Shown here: positions 42,103 to 54,366 of the stretch, piece by piece
Layout: every line of letters starts with the position of its first letter
How positions within the stretch are numbered: position 1 is the first letter of the stretch
Source of the DNA: Bradyrhizobium sp. MOS003
GTDB lineage: Bacteria; Pseudomonadota; Alphaproteobacteria; Rhizobiales; Xanthobacteraceae
Direction: 5' to 3'
DNA: 64,000 nucleotides
Assembly: GCF_003020125.1 (NCBI RefSeq)
Contig: NZ_PYFW01000005.1
Span: forward strand, 1 to 64,000
Translations under genes and position numbers: made by a program
The notes under the pieces: model-generated
The model's database searches: none
The model's input: the letters and a program-made list of their open reading frames with translations, nothing else
Told to the model about the DNA's origin: nothing

Positions 42103-43089
42103 TTAGACAATTTTTACCACGATGCGGCCGCGGACCTGGCCGGCCAAGATTTTCGCGCCCCACTCCGGAACTTGGTCGAGTGAAATTTCGTGAGTAATTT
42201 CAGATAGTTTCGTCCGATCGAGATCGGACGCCAAGCGCTGCCAGGCGGCTTTGCGCGGCTCGATCGGGCACATCACGGAATCGATGCCGAGAAGGCACAC
42301 TCCGCGCAAAATGAAGGGTGCGACAGACGACGGCAGGTCCATGCCGGCAGCCAGGCCGCAGGCCGCGATCGCACCGCCGTATTTCGTCATCGACAGCAGA
42401 TTCGCCAGTGTGGTCGAGCCGACGCTGTCGACGCCCCCTGCCCAGCGCTCCTTCGCGATCGGCTTGGCCGGCGCCGACAATTCGTTGCGGTCGATGATTT
42501 CGGCTGCTCCCAGCTGCTTCAGATAGTCGGCCTCCGAAACGCGGCCGGTCGAAGCGATGACGTGGTAGCCGAGCTTGGAGAGCACGGCGATCGCGACCGA
42601 GCCGACGCCGCCGGCGGCACCCGTCACCACCACAGGGCCGCTCTTCGGGGAGAGACCGTGCTTCTCCAGTGCCAGCACCGAGAGCATCGCAGTGAAGCCG
42701 GCGGTGCCGATCGCCATGGCATCGCGCGCCGACAGGCCCTGTGGCAAGGCCACCAGCCAGTCGCCCTTCACCCGTGCCATCTCGGCATAGGCGCCGAGAT
42801 GGGTCTCGCCCATGCCCCAGCCGGTGCAGACGACCTTATCGCCCGCCTTCCACTGCGGATGCGATGACGCTTCGACGGTGCCGGCGAAGTCGATGCCGGC
42901 GATCATCGGGAAGCGGCGCACCACCGGCGCCTTGCCCGTGAGCGCAAGGCCGTCCTTGTAGTTCAGCGTCGACCATTCCACGCGGACGGTGACGTCGCCG
43001 TCCATCAGCTCGGCTTCGTCGAACTGCGTCAGCGCGGCGGTGGTGCCCTTGTCCGCCTTGTCGATCCGGATCGCCTTGAATGTGGCCAC
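42103..43089 (-). CDS. acuI: AcuI/YhdH-type NADPH-dependent acrylyl-CoA reductase
   Basis: A medium-chain dehydrogenase/reductase of 328 residues that would reduce acrylyl-CoA to propionyl-CoA, detoxifying a reactive intermediate. STLNYKDGLALTGKAPVVRR and FPMIAGIDFAGTVEAS are hallmarks of the AcuI/YhdH group. The nucleotide-binding motif is VTGAAGGVGSVAIAVLSKLG. LGIDSVMCPIEPRKAAWQRL is another group-specific block, and no zinc-ligand pattern is visible. Lone gene; the neighbouring MFS gene, 41 bases away on the same strand, may be co-transcribed upstream of it. Confidence 0.85.
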   Translation of the reverse strand: MATFKAIRIDKADKGTTAALTQFDEAELMDGDVTVRVEWSTLNYKDGLALTGKAPVVRRFPMIAGIDFAGTVEASSHPQWKAGDKVVCTGWGMGETHLGAYAEMARVKGDWLVALPQGLSARDAMAIGTAGFTAMLSVLALEKHGLSPKSGPVVVTGAAGGVGSVAIAVLSKLGYHVIASTGRVSEADYLKQLGAAEIIDRNELSAPAKPIAKERWAGGVDSVGSTTLANLLSMTKYGGAIAACGLAAGMDLPSSVAPFILRGVCLLGIDSVMCPIEPRKAAWQRLASDLDRTKLSEITHEISLDQVPEWGAKILAGQVRGRIVVKIV

Positions 43090-43130
43090 GACTGAACTCC
43101 CTGACTGGTTTGACGGGGATGTTTAGCCGA

Positions 43131-44384
43131 TCAGGCAGGCTGCGCAACCGCCCTAACGACAGGTTTCTCCACGATCGGAAGATTGATCAACGCCGAGAGC
43201 ACACCGAACACAATCGAGAGCCACCAGATCGGCGTGTAGGAACCGTACTTTTCGAAGACGATGCCCCCGAGCCAGACCCCGAGGAAGCCGCCGACCTGAT
43301 GGCTGACGAAGGCGAAGCCATAGAGCGTCGCAAGCCAGCGCGTGCCGAACATCAGCGCCACCAGCGCCGAGGTCGGCGGCACCGTCGACAGCCAGGTCAG
43401 GCCGGAGACCGCACCGAACGCGATCGCCGAGAACGGCGTGATCGGGAACGAGATGAAGGCGAGGGTCGCGAGCGCTCGCGTGAAATAGATGGTGGAAAGG
43501 ATGTAGCGCTTGGGCAGTGAGTTCTGGAGATAGCCGACGCTCAGCGAGCCCACGATGTTGAACAGGCCGATCGCTGCGATCACCCAGCCGCCGGTCTGCG
43601 CGGAGATGCCGCGATCGACCAGGAAGGCCGGCAGATGCACGGTGATGAAGGCAAGCTGGAATCCGCAGGTGAAGAAGCCGAGCACCAAAAGCACGTAGGA
43701 GCGATGGCCGAAGGCTTCCGCGAGCGCCTTCATAAACGTCTGCTCATCCGCAGGCGCCGTGTTTGCCGTGGTTGCGACCGGCGGCGTCGAGAGCGCCAGC
43801 GCGAGCGGGATGATCAGCAGCATCAGGAAGCCGAACACGGAGAGCGCCTGCTGCCAGCCGAAATTGTCGATCAACGCGACGCCGATCGGTGCGAACAGAA
43901 ACTGGCCGAACGAGCCAGCCGCCGTGCCGGCTCCAAGCGCAAGACCGCGCTTCTCGGCCGGCAGCAGCTTGGTGAATGCCGACAGCACCAGATTGAACGA
44001 GCAGCCTGCAAGACCAAAACCGACCATGACGCCCGCACCGATGTCGAGCGACAACGGCGTCGTGGAGTAGCGCATCAACAGCAGGCCGCCGGCATAGAGC
44101 AGAGCGCCGACGCACATCACACGGAACAGGCCGAAGCGATCGGCGACCGCGCCGGCGACCGGTTGGCCCAGTCCCCACAGCAGATTCTGAAAGGCAATGG
44201 CGAGGCCGAACACGTCCCGGCCCCAGGAAAATTCGTGGCTCATCGGCTGCACGAAGAAGCCGAGCGCCGAGCGCGGACCAAAGCCGAGCATGCCGATCGC
44301 ACAGCCACAGAGGATGATGACCGCCGGCGTACGCCAGTTGGAGGAACGGGAGACCGAACCGAGCTCGCCCATCTGTGTCGACAT
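43131..44384 (-). CDS. MFS transporter
   Basis: A 12-helix major facilitator family protein of 417 residues. After WRTPAVIILCGCAIGMLGFG the sequence shows the RSALGFFVQPMSHEFSWGRD loop, typical of the oxalate/formate antiporter-like group, and VGALLYAGGLLLMRYS. Two six-helix halves surround the hydrophilic loop near PVATTANTAPADEQ. ATG at 44384 has GAGGAAC just upstream (spacing 6 bases), so the longer frame to 44540 is rejected. Anion or monocarboxylate uptake is a guess. Confidence 0.85.
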   Translation of the reverse strand: MSTQMGELGSVSRSSNWRTPAVIILCGCAIGMLGFGPRSALGFFVQPMSHEFSWGRDVFGLAIAFQNLLWGLGQPVAGAVADRFGLFRVMCVGALLYAGGLLLMRYSTTPLSLDIGAGVMVGFGLAGCSFNLVLSAFTKLLPAEKRGLALGAGTAAGSFGQFLFAPIGVALIDNFGWQQALSVFGFLMLLIIPLALALSTPPVATTANTAPADEQTFMKALAEAFGHRSYVLLVLGFFTCGFQLAFITVHLPAFLVDRGISAQTGGWVIAAIGLFNIVGSLSVGYLQNSLPKRYILSTIYFTRALATLAFISFPITPFSAIAFGAVSGLTWLSTVPPTSALVALMFGTRWLATLYGFAFVSHQVGGFLGVWLGGIVFEKYGSYTPIWWLSIVFGVLSALINLPIVEKPVVRAVAQPA

Positions 44385-44605
44385 GCTGTTCCTCATGTTC
44401 GTTGGCGGATTCGCAAACGGCCGCCGCGAGCCAGTTCGTTTAATGCATCTGCATGAAAATCCCAAGTCGAAAATAATTGCGTTCCACGAAGGGCTGAGGC
44501 GGGAGCATTGCATTTCTGGCGCCCCCGGCTGACGCCCCAAGTGCGACTTGACGGAAATGTGTGGGGCGGCATCTAGCGGCCTGCGGCACTGCGTGATATC
44601 TTCGA

Positions 44606-44624
44606 TTTACTCAGATTGAGCATA
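44606..44624. promoter_or_regulatory. Operator-like palindrome 1 upstream of nadA
   Basis: TTTACTCA-GAT-TGAGCATA, two 8-base half-sites around a 3-base centre. It matches the second box (44675-44693): together they give TATRCTCA-N3-TGAGYATA. Centres are 69 bases apart. A NadQ-type repressor target is the likely reading. Confidence 0.65.
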
Positions 44625-44674
44625 TCAGCCTCAACGAACCCCCGGCCTCCGGGCCGGATTTCTCAGGCTCTATA

Positions 44675-44693
44675 TATGCTCATACTGAGTATA
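44675..44693. promoter_or_regulatory. Operator-like palindrome 2 upstream of nadA
   Basis: TATGCTCA-TAC-TGAGTATA, one mismatch from a perfect palindrome, 24 bases before the nadA ATG. A-T-rich sequence around it (TATATATG, TATAATTAG) could contain the -10 region, so a bound repressor would block transcription. Confidence 0.7.
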
Positions 44694-44716
44694 ATTAGCA
44701 TGCATGGGAGGCTTCG

Positions 44717-45826
44717 ATGCCGATCACTGGAATTTACGGTCCCGACGATCTCGCCAGCCGGCCGCAGGGCCAGGTCGTCAGCTCGCCCAGGGACGCGCCG
44801 GCCCGAACAGGGCCCGCGCTGCCGAGGCCCTCTTTGGAATGGACGCCGGAGGTCGAACGCGCCACCGCGGCGCTCTATGACCGCGTGAAACACGTGATCC
44901 CGCCGATCGAGTGGCCGCTGATGGCGCCGACCATCAAGGCAATCAACGAGCTGAAGCGCGCGCGGGGCGCGGTGATCCTCGCGCACAACTACCAGGCGCC
45001 GGAGATCTTCCACTGCGTCGCCGACATCGGCGGCGACTCGCTCCAGCTCGCGGTCGAAGCCACGAAGGTGGAGGCCAATATCATCGTCCAGTGCGGCGTG
45101 CACTTCATGGCAGAGACCTCAAAACTGCTCGACCCGGATGACAAGACGGTGCTGATCCCGGACTCGCGCGCCGGTTGCTCGCTTGCCGCCAGCATCACCG
45201 GCGCCGACGTGCGCCTGCTCCGCGAGAAATTTCCCGGCGTGCCCGTCGTCGCCTATGTCAATACGTCCGCGGAGGTGAAGGCCGAGGTCGACATCTGCTG
45301 CACCTCCTCGAACGCCGTGCAGGTGGTCGAGAGCCTGAACGCGCCAACCGTGATCTTCCTGCCCGATCGCTATCTCGCCACTTACGTGGCCTCGAAGACC
45401 GACGTGAAGATCATCGCCTGGAAAGGCTCCTGCGAGGTGCACGAGCGTTTCAAAGGCGAAGAGCTGCGCGCCTTTCGCGAGGCCGATCCGTCCGTCCAGA
45501 TCATCGCGCATCCGGAGTGCCCGCCGGACGTGCTGGCGGAGGCCGATTTCACCGGCTCGACCGCGCACATGATCAACTGGGTGCGCCAAAAGCGGCCGCG
45601 ACGGCTGGTGATGATCACGGAATGCTCGATGGCCGACAATGTACGGGCCGAGCTGCCCGACGTGGAGATGCTGCGGCCCTGCAATCTCTGCCCGCACATG
45701 AAGCGCATCACGCTCGCCAACATCCTGGAGAGCCTGCTGACGCTCCGCGAGGAAGTGACCATCGATCCCGCGCTTGCGGTGCGTGCGCTGCGTTCGGTCG
45801 AGCGGATGATCAATCTGAAGAATTGA
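44717..45826 (+). CDS. nadA: Quinolinate synthase A
   Basis: NadA condenses iminoaspartate with dihydroxyacetone phosphate to quinolinate, the precursor of the NAD ring, using a 4Fe-4S cluster. The 369-residue product has AVILAHNYQAPEIFHCVADI, IIVQCGVHFMAETSKLLDPD (cluster Cys), a VDICCTSSNAVQVVE block, WKGSCEVHERF, and RPCNLCPHMKRITLANI (cluster Cys). First gene of nadABC, after two operator-like palindromes. It is undamaged, unlike nadB and nadC. Confidence 0.96.
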   Translation: MPITGIYGPDDLASRPQGQVVSSPRDAPARTGPALPRPSLEWTPEVERATAALYDRVKHVIPPIEWPLMAPTIKAINELKRARGAVILAHNYQAPEIFHCVADIGGDSLQLAVEATKVEANIIVQCGVHFMAETSKLLDPDDKTVLIPDSRAGCSLAASITGADVRLLREKFPGVPVVAYVNTSAEVKAEVDICCTSSNAVQVVESLNAPTVIFLPDRYLATYVASKTDVKIIAWKGSCEVHERFKGEELRAFREADPSVQIIAHPECPPDVLAEADFTGSTAHMINWVRQKRPRRLVMITECSMADNVRAELPDVEMLRPCNLCPHMKRITLANILESLLTLREEVTIDPALAVRALRSVERMINLKN

Positions 45827-45835
45827 GAGCACAGC

Positions 45836-47432
45836 ATGCAAGACACCATCCACAACCTCACCCGCACCGACGACGTCGTCATCGTCGGCGGCGGCCTTGC
45901 CGGACTGTTCTGCGCGCTGAAGCTCGCGCCGCGGCCGGTGACCTTGATCTCGGCCGCGCCGCTCGGACAGGGAGCATCCTCAGCATGGGCGCAAGGCGGT
46001 ATCGCCGCGGCGGTGGCCAAGGAGGATACGCCGGAAGCGCACGCAGCTGACACGATCGCGGTCGGCGGCGGCCTCGTCGACGATGCGGTCGCACTTGGGA
46101 TCGCGCGCGAGGCCGCGCCGCGCATCCACGATCTCCTGAACTATGGCGTCCCGTTCGATCGCGATCTCGAAGGCAGGCTCGCCGTGGGACGCGAAGCGGC
46201 ACATTCGGCCCGGCGCATCGTCCATGTGCGAGGCGATGGCGCCGGTGCCGCGATCATCGCGGCCTTGAGCGACGCGGTACGCCGCACGCCGTCGATCCGC
46301 GTGATCGAGGGGCTCGTGTCCGAAGCCCTCCTGACTGAGGGCAGTGCCGTCGCCGGCCTTCAATTGCGCGAAGCCCGCAACCTTTCGGCACGGCCGCTCC
46401 TGCTCGCCGCGCGCGCGGTGGTGCTTGCCACCGGCGGCATCGGACATCTCTACGCCGTCACGACCAATCCGATGGAAGCCAGCGGCTCCGGCCTTGCCAT
46501 CGCCGCTCGTGCCGGTGCCGTGATCGCCGACCCGGAATTCGTGCTGTTCCATCCAACGGCCATCATGGTCGGCCGCGATCCCGCACCGCTTGCCACCGAA
46601 GCCTTGCGCGGCGAAGGGGCGACGCTGGTCAACGGCGCCGGTGAGCGTTTCATGGTTGCGCTTCACCCGCTCGCAGAGCTCGCGCCACGCGACATCGTGG
46701 CGCGCGGCGTGTTCGCCGAGATCGCGGCCGGGCGCGGCGCCTTCCTCGATGCGCGGCTGACCCTGGGCGCGCGCTTCGCCGACAGATTTCCGACCGTGCA
46801 TGCGAGCTGCATCGCCGCCGGCATCGATCCGGCCACGCAGATCATCCCAATTGCGCCCGCCGCGCATTACCATGGGCGGCATCGCCGTGGATGCGCGCGG
46901 ACGCAGCTCGATCGACGGGCTCTGGGCCGGCGGCGAGGTGTCGTCGACAGGCGCGCACGGCGCCAACCGGCTCGCCTCGAATTCGCTGCTGGAAGCGGTG
47001 GTCTACGCCGCGCGCATCGCCGACGACATCGCCGGCCGTACGATCCCCTCGCCTGCTCGCCTCCCCGACGCGTTGGTGACACCGCGCGGCGGCGCGCCGG
47101 ATGCCGCCGCCGTGAAGCGGCTGCGCGCAACGATGGCGGCCCATGTCGGCGTGATCCGCGAAAGCGAGGGTCTCGCGGATGCCGTGCGCCACTTCGCCGC
47201 GGTCGAACGCGAGGCCACCAGCATGGCGCTGCGCAACATGGCGGTTGCGGGCCTGCTCGTGGCAGCCTCGGCGTGGAGCCGGCGCGAGAGCCGCGGCGCG
47301 CATTTCCGCTCCGACCATCGCGCCGAAATCCCCGCGCTGGCGCAGCGGACGATGACCACCCTCACGGCAGCGCGCGAGATCGCGGAAAGCCTGAGCTCCC
47401 TGCCGCGCGCTGCGCAACCCATGATCGCCTGA
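45836..47432 (+). pseudogene. nadB: L-aspartate oxidase NadB, interrupted by a frameshift
   Basis: NadB oxidises aspartate to iminoaspartate. The N-terminal two thirds reads normally from MQDTIHNLTRTDDVVIVGGG (FAD site), QGASSAWAQGGIAAAV, LATGGIGHLYAVTTNPMEAS and ARDIVARGVF-like stretch to PIAPAAHYH. Near 46872 the frame breaks; the expected HYHMGGIAVD appears only after a 2-base deletion (CATTACCATGGGC where CCACATGGGC would be normal). The rest, GLWAGGEVSSTGAHGANRLA to RAAQPMIA, continues in another frame. As sequenced the enzyme loses its C-terminal third. It may be a true mutation or an assembly indel. Confidence 0.85.
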
Positions 47433-47443
47433 CGGAGACCCCC

Positions 47444-48323
47444 ATGATCACCCCGACCTCATTGCTCAACCCCGACGCCTTTCTCTCACCACTCGCCATC
47501 GACGCAGCTGTGCAGCGCGCGCTCGACGAGGACCTCGGCCGCGCCGGCGACATCACCTCGCTTGCGACGATCCCGGAAGCGACCAGGGCGCAAGCCATCC
47601 TGGTCGCACGCCAGTCCGGCGTGATCGCCGGATTGCCGCTGGCATTGGCGACATTGCAAAAACTCTCGTCCGACATCGACGTCCGCGCACATGTCCGCGA
47701 TGCCGCACGCGTTGCCCGCGGCCAGCAGGTGCTGACGATCTCCGGCCCCGCGCGCGCCATTCTCACCGCGGAGCGAACCGCGCTGAATTTTCGTCGGCCG
47801 CCTGTCGGGCGTCGCAACGCTCACGGCCGACTATGTCGCTCGTACCGAAGGCACGACAATGCGCATCTGCTGCACGCGCAAGACCACGCCCGGACTGAGG
47901 GCGCTGGAGAAATATGCGGTGCGCTGCGGCGGCGGCTTCAACCACCGCTTCGGCCTCGACGATGCGATCCTGATCAAGGACAACCACATCGCGGTCGCGG
48001 GCGGCGTCGGGCCGGTGCTGGAGCGCGCCCGCAGCCACGCCGGCCATCTCGTCAAGATCGAGATCGAGGTCGATACGCTGGCGCAACTGCGCGAGGTGCT
48101 GGCCACCGGAATGGCCGACGCCGTGCTGCTCGACAACATGGACCTTGCGACATTGCGCGAGGCGGTGCGGATCAACGAGGGTCGTCTCGAGCTGGAGGCC
48201 TCGGGCGGCGTCACGCTGGAGTCGATCGCAGCCATCGCGGCGACCGGCGTCGATTACGCTTCGGCGGGCGCATTGACGCATTCGGCGCCGAACTTCGACT
48301 GTGCGCTGGATATCGGGGCGTGA
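47444..48323 (+). pseudogene. nadC: Nicotinate-nucleotide pyrophosphorylase NadC, interrupted by a frameshift
   Basis: NadC converts quinolinate and PRPP to nicotinate mononucleotide. ATG at 47444 follows GGAG by 8 bases. The first part (PLAIDAAVQRALDEDLGRAG, DITSLATIPEATRA, ISGPARAILTAERTALNF) is normal. At about 47792 the frame changes: GRLSGVATLTADYVARTEGT, RICCTRKTTPGLRALEKYAV, CGGGFNHRFGLDDAILIKDN and SAGALTHSAPNFDCAL follow in another frame, consistent with one extra base in TTTCGTCGG. The protein as encoded is broken. Two adjacent nad genes are affected. Confidence 0.85.
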
Positions 48324-48346
48324 TTGCAACGCCCACGCCTCCACAA

Positions 48347-48471
48347 CGTCATGGCCGGGCTTGTCCCGACCATTTACGTCTTGCCGGATAGCGCGAAGAA
48401 CGTGGATGCCCGGGCCTTCGCCGCGCCGAAGCGGCTTCGGCCGCGCAGGCGGGACAAGCCCGGGCATGACG
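48347..48471. repeat. Palindromic intergenic repeat
   Basis: CGTCATGGCCGGGCTTGTCCC and GGGACAAGCCCGGGCATGACG are inverted ends; the centre has GCGCCGAAGCGGCTTCGGCC. It lies between the convergent nadC and SleB-type genes. A related copy is at 57501-57583. Confidence 0.8.
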
Positions 48472-48487
48472 GTCTCTCGTGAAAGCG

Positions 48488-49942
48488 CTACCTTCGCTCA
48501 CTCACACCCATCTCGGCAGAACTCTTCGCTTCCTGCGCGAGCTCGGCCGACAGCGCGGCGGTCTGGGCCGGGGTACCCCAACTCGGTTCCTCGCTGCCGT
48601 CGCCCCAAGCGCGTGGCCGATAAAAGGTGTGCACGCCGGTCCTGTACATCTTCTTCATCTCGGCGACCCAGGACGGGCGCACCCAATAGGCATGATAGTG
48701 CGTGGACTTGCCGACCTCGGGCAGCCAGATCTGGCCGTCGAGCATGGCCTTGGCGATCTTTTTGGCGCGGTCCCACATCTCGGGCTCGCGGATCACGTCG
48801 GTATTGTTGTCGCAGGCGAAGGTGAACTGGCAGGCGAGATGGCGGTGCTTGTTCTGATAGACCGCTCCGCACACGGTGTCCGGATATTTGCCGGAGAACA
48901 CGCGGTTCATCACGACTTGCGCCACCGCCATCTGGCCGCGCACGGCTTCGCCGCGCGATTCGAAATAGACGGCTTCCGCGAGGCACTTCTCGGACTTCGC
49001 GCGCGACTTGTCGTCGAGCGCGAGGCGCTCTGCCGGCGATTTGGCGCGCTGGTTGTCGGCATTGACCTCGCCCTTCGGTGCGACGCTCTCGCCGCTCTCG
49101 ATATCCCGGGCGATATCCACCGTCGGCGGTGACAGCGAGGCCGTTACCTTCATGTCGGGATCCGCCATCACGATCAGCGGTTCGGCGCCGGGCTGCCAGC
49201 TCTCGATGCTCTCCAGATTGCCGCCGAGCGAGGAACTGCCGAAGAACAGGTTGGAGGTCTTGACGCTGAAGGGCTCGCGCACGGGCGTCGTCGGCGCGGT
49301 GGTCCGCTTGAGAGCCTCGAGCGGCGCGGTCGCGAGCGCGCGCGCGGCGTCGCTGGCCCGCGGTGAATTGGAATATTGCGGCAGCGGCGGCGCGCGCAGC
49401 GCCTCCTGAAGCTCGGGATCGAGCGCGGCCGCGGATTCCGGCGACATCGCCTGCGGCAGCGCGGCGGTCTTGGCGCCGAACACCGAACTGTTCGACGTCG
49501 CGGGATCTTGCTGTGCCGGTGCCGCAGCCGGCGCGGCCGTCTCGGGAGCCTGCGTCGGTGTGACGGTTGCGAGGCGATCACCCTTCATGGAGCGATCGAC
49601 CTTGGGAAAGTCGGAAGCCTGGTAGCGCGGCGCAGCCTGCAGCGCCGGATTGCGGCCGATCGCGCCGGTAACGTCGCGGCCGTCGAGGCTCGCCAGGCGA
49701 ACCATCGCGCTCTGCGGAACCGAGGTGCCGATGGGGCGGGAAAAACTGTAGGTGGCAAGCTGGATGGAGGACGCCGCGGAGAAAACCTGCTTCTGCCAAC
49801 GCTCGGCGACGCCGGGCTGACGCGCCAGCAGGGAGGCAATATCCTGATAGCCGGTCTCTCTCGGCATCAATGCGAAGATGCAGAGACCGATGCCGAAGGA
49901 CGCGAACCGCGCGCCCTTCGGATGGTTACGCAACACAGACAT
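48488..49942 (-). CDS. SleB-like cell wall hydrolase
   Basis: The 484-residue product has an N-terminal hydrophobic segment (ARFASFGIGLCIFALM), a long Ala/Pro/Ser-rich variable region (about 55-325), and a C-terminal Hydrolase_2 (SleB) domain: KCLAEAVYFESRGEAVRGQM with the catalytic Glu, AQVVMNRVFSGKYPDTVCGA, QNKHRHLACQFTFACD and STHYHAYWVRPSW. SleB-type lytic transglycosylases cut peptidoglycan glycan strands. I start at the ATG 49942; a GTG at 49954 is also in frame. The gene is probably anchored to the inner membrane with the enzyme in the periplasm. Confidence 0.85.
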   Translation of the reverse strand: MSVLRNHPKGARFASFGIGLCIFALMPRETGYQDIASLLARQPGVAERWQKQVFSAASSIQLATYSFSRPIGTSVPQSAMVRLASLDGRDVTGAIGRNPALQAAPRYQASDFPKVDRSMKGDRLATVTPTQAPETAAPAAAPAQQDPATSNSSVFGAKTAALPQAMSPESAAALDPELQEALRAPPLPQYSNSPRASDAARALATAPLEALKRTTAPTTPVREPFSVKTSNLFFGSSSLGGNLESIESWQPGAEPLIVMADPDMKVTASLSPPTVDIARDIESGESVAPKGEVNADNQRAKSPAERLALDDKSRAKSEKCLAEAVYFESRGEAVRGQMAVAQVVMNRVFSGKYPDTVCGAVYQNKHRHLACQFTFACDNNTDVIREPEMWDRAKKIAKAMLDGQIWLPEVGKSTHYHAYWVRPSWVAEMKKMYRTGVHTFYRPRAWGDGSEEPSWGTPAQTAALSAELAQEAKSSAEMGVSERR

Positions 49943-50233
49943 CGATACGCTCACGCTACGCTTACAAAAATCGAGATGCAGTACATCCGTGCAATTCGAT
50001 CTTTATCGTGAGTATCTAATTTAGGTTGCCGGGGCGTTAATCGACGTGGCGCGCGCGGCACACGCAAGCGATCTCAGGTGTTTTCACGGGTGATCACGCA
50101 GGGTGGTAAACGCGTCGTCGCGTGAAACGGTAAACAAGAGGTCAACACGAATGGTGAAGGAACTCTTGCTGGCGTGTATCAACACGGGACGCGCATGAGT
50201 TCCGGCGTCAGTGTTTTCGCAAGGTGTATCCAC

Positions 50234-50321
50234 CCCGCAGGTTAAGCGGGCATCCAGTACGCCGCGGCGTCTCGATTCGACCACTGCTGTCTCGGAGTAC
50301 TGGATCGCCCGCCTTCGCGGG
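50234..50321. repeat. Palindromic intergenic repeat
   Basis: CCCGC..GCGGGCATCCAGTAC and GTACTGGATCGCCCGCC..GCGGG are inverted copies. Confidence 0.75.
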
Positions 50322-50375
50322 AGATGACACCGAGTGGGGACATGCACTCGCAATGCCGGCGCAGGGCGAGCATCG

Positions 50376-50410
50376 CCAAAAAGAAAGAGGCGGAGCTTCG
50401 CCCCGCCTCT
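50376..50410 (-). terminator. Rho-independent terminator of ppdK
   Basis: On the minus strand AGAGGCGG pairs with CCGCCTCT around a GGCGAAGCT loop region and TTTCTTTTT follows. It begins 24 bases after the ppdK stop. Confidence 0.9.
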
Positions 50411-50433
50411 CTCATTCAGCATTTTAGTCCTGC

Positions 50434-53361
<2,928 letters not shown>

Positions 53362-53457
53362 AGCTTGCACACAACCTGCGAGAGGAATGGGATTTCGCGG
53401 GCCTTACACCATTTTGGACGGGCCCGCGCAAGTCAGACAGTTCCGGAAAGTGAACTC

Positions 53458-53613
53458 CTAGAGGTGGAGCCATTTCAGGAGCCCGAGCCCGATCGCGCCG
53501 TTCACAATGAGGAAGATCGCGACGATCAGATTGAGGAGTCGCGGCATGATCAGGATGAGCACACCCGCAATCAACGACAGGATCGGCGAAATGTGGGCGA
53601 CGGTGATGTGCAT
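53458..53613 (-). CDS. DUF3096 small membrane protein (51 aa)
   Basis: ATG at 53613 encodes MHITVAHISPILSLIAGVLI followed by LIMPRLLNLIVAIFLIVNGA and IGLGLLKWLHL. This is the DUF3096 pattern: two closely spaced membrane helices with a conserved I-M-P-R-L-L-N turn. Function unknown. It lies upstream of ppdK on the same strand, 96 bases away. It was too short to be found by length-filtered frame searches. Confidence 0.75.
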   Translation of the reverse strand: MHITVAHISPILSLIAGVLILIMPRLLNLIVAIFLIVNGAIGLGLLKWLHL

Positions 53614-53840
53614 GAACTATCTTTCTGTGAAGGTAGGGCGAATCGCGGGCGGATCATAGCCCTCCCGGTTCCGCGAGTAGAGACGCGCAAGGCGCGATGC
53701 GAGTTCCGTCTCCCACGAAAACTGCTCGAAATTGCCGCTGATACGGCGGGGCTTTTCCCGGAACATTGCCGAGGGTGCATGCATTGGCCAACCGGTCGCG
53801 TCCGTGGCGCGTCCGAACCATCACGTCGAAGGAGTTGCCC

Positions 53841-54194
53841 ATGCGGAACAGGATTCTCGCCCTTGCCGTGCTCACAGCCGCGATCGGCTCGCCTCTTGCG
53901 GCGCAGGCGCAAAGCGGCGTCACCGTCGGACGCGCGCCCGTCGTGGTCGACACCGGCCCGACCATTGCGGTCGAACAGCGGCCGGCTTTCCGCGACTATG
54001 TCGTCGAACAACGCGTGCCGGCTTTCAGCATTCCGGATCGTATCGTGGTCGGCACCACCTTACCCGAGGCAGGCGTCACTTATTATGACGTGCCGCAACG
54101 CTTCGGTGCCACCACCTATCGCTACACCGTCGTGAATGGCGAGACCGTGCTGGTCGAGCCCCGCTCGCGCCGCATTGTCGAGGTGGTCGACTAA
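53841..54194 (+). CDS. DUF1236 secreted protein
   Basis: The 117-residue product starts MRNRILALAVLTAAIGSPLA, a signal peptide ending near AQAQ. The C-terminal half has the DUF1236 motif: DRIVVGTTLPEAGVTYYDVP and YRYTVVNGETVLVEPRSRRI-VEVVD. Such proteins are common in Bradyrhizobium and probably periplasmic. ATG at 53841 follows a GAAGGAG site; an upstream in-frame start at 53766 would place the signal peptide too far inside. A strong terminator follows (54259-54295). Confidence 0.85.
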   Translation: MRNRILALAVLTAAIGSPLAAQAQSGVTVGRAPVVVDTGPTIAVEQRPAFRDYVVEQRVPAFSIPDRIVVGTTLPEAGVTYYDVPQRFGATTYRYTVVNGETVLVEPRSRRIVEVVD

Positions 54195-54258
54195 ATCAGT
54201 TCGACTCGGTGTCCGGCGCGTCACGTCAGGCTGGCGCGCGAAATTAAGCGGACATCAG

Positions 54259-54295
54259 GCCCCGCCCGGTCTCCCCCGCCGGGCGGGGCATTTTT
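54259..54295 (+). terminator. Rho-independent terminator
   Basis: GCCCCGCCCGG pairs with CCGGGCGGGGC around a 9-base loop, followed by ATTTTTG. It ends the DUF1236 gene. Confidence 0.9.
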
Positions 54296-54300
54296 GCGCT

Positions 54301-54340
54301 GTCATTCCGGGGCGCGCACTTGGCGTGAGCCCGGAATGAA
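54301..54340. repeat. Short palindromic repeat
   Basis: GTCATTCCGGGGCGCGCACT and GTGAGCCCGGAATGA are inverted. Related to the repeat at 23509-23546. Confidence 0.7.
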
Positions 54341-54366
54341 ACCGGTGTTTACCCCGCGAGCGCGTC

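Larger units (their letters stand above)
49955..50433. other. Intergenic stretch of about 480 bases
   Basis: No gene seen. It holds a palindromic repeat (50234-50321) and the ppdK terminator (50376-50410). Short frames on the plus strand are shadows of the repeat. Confidence 0.5.

Noticed and set aside
45300..46800. Plus-strand frame 45175-46050 and minus-strand frame 45980-46966
   Set aside because: Shadows of nadA and nadB; composition is Arg/His/Ala-rich and they cross gene boundaries in the wrong phase.
45836..48391. A single 851-codon open frame across nadB and nadC
   Set aside because: It joins the front halves of both genes with out-of-frame GC-rich sequence. The true C-termini lie in other frames, so it is not a natural fusion protein.
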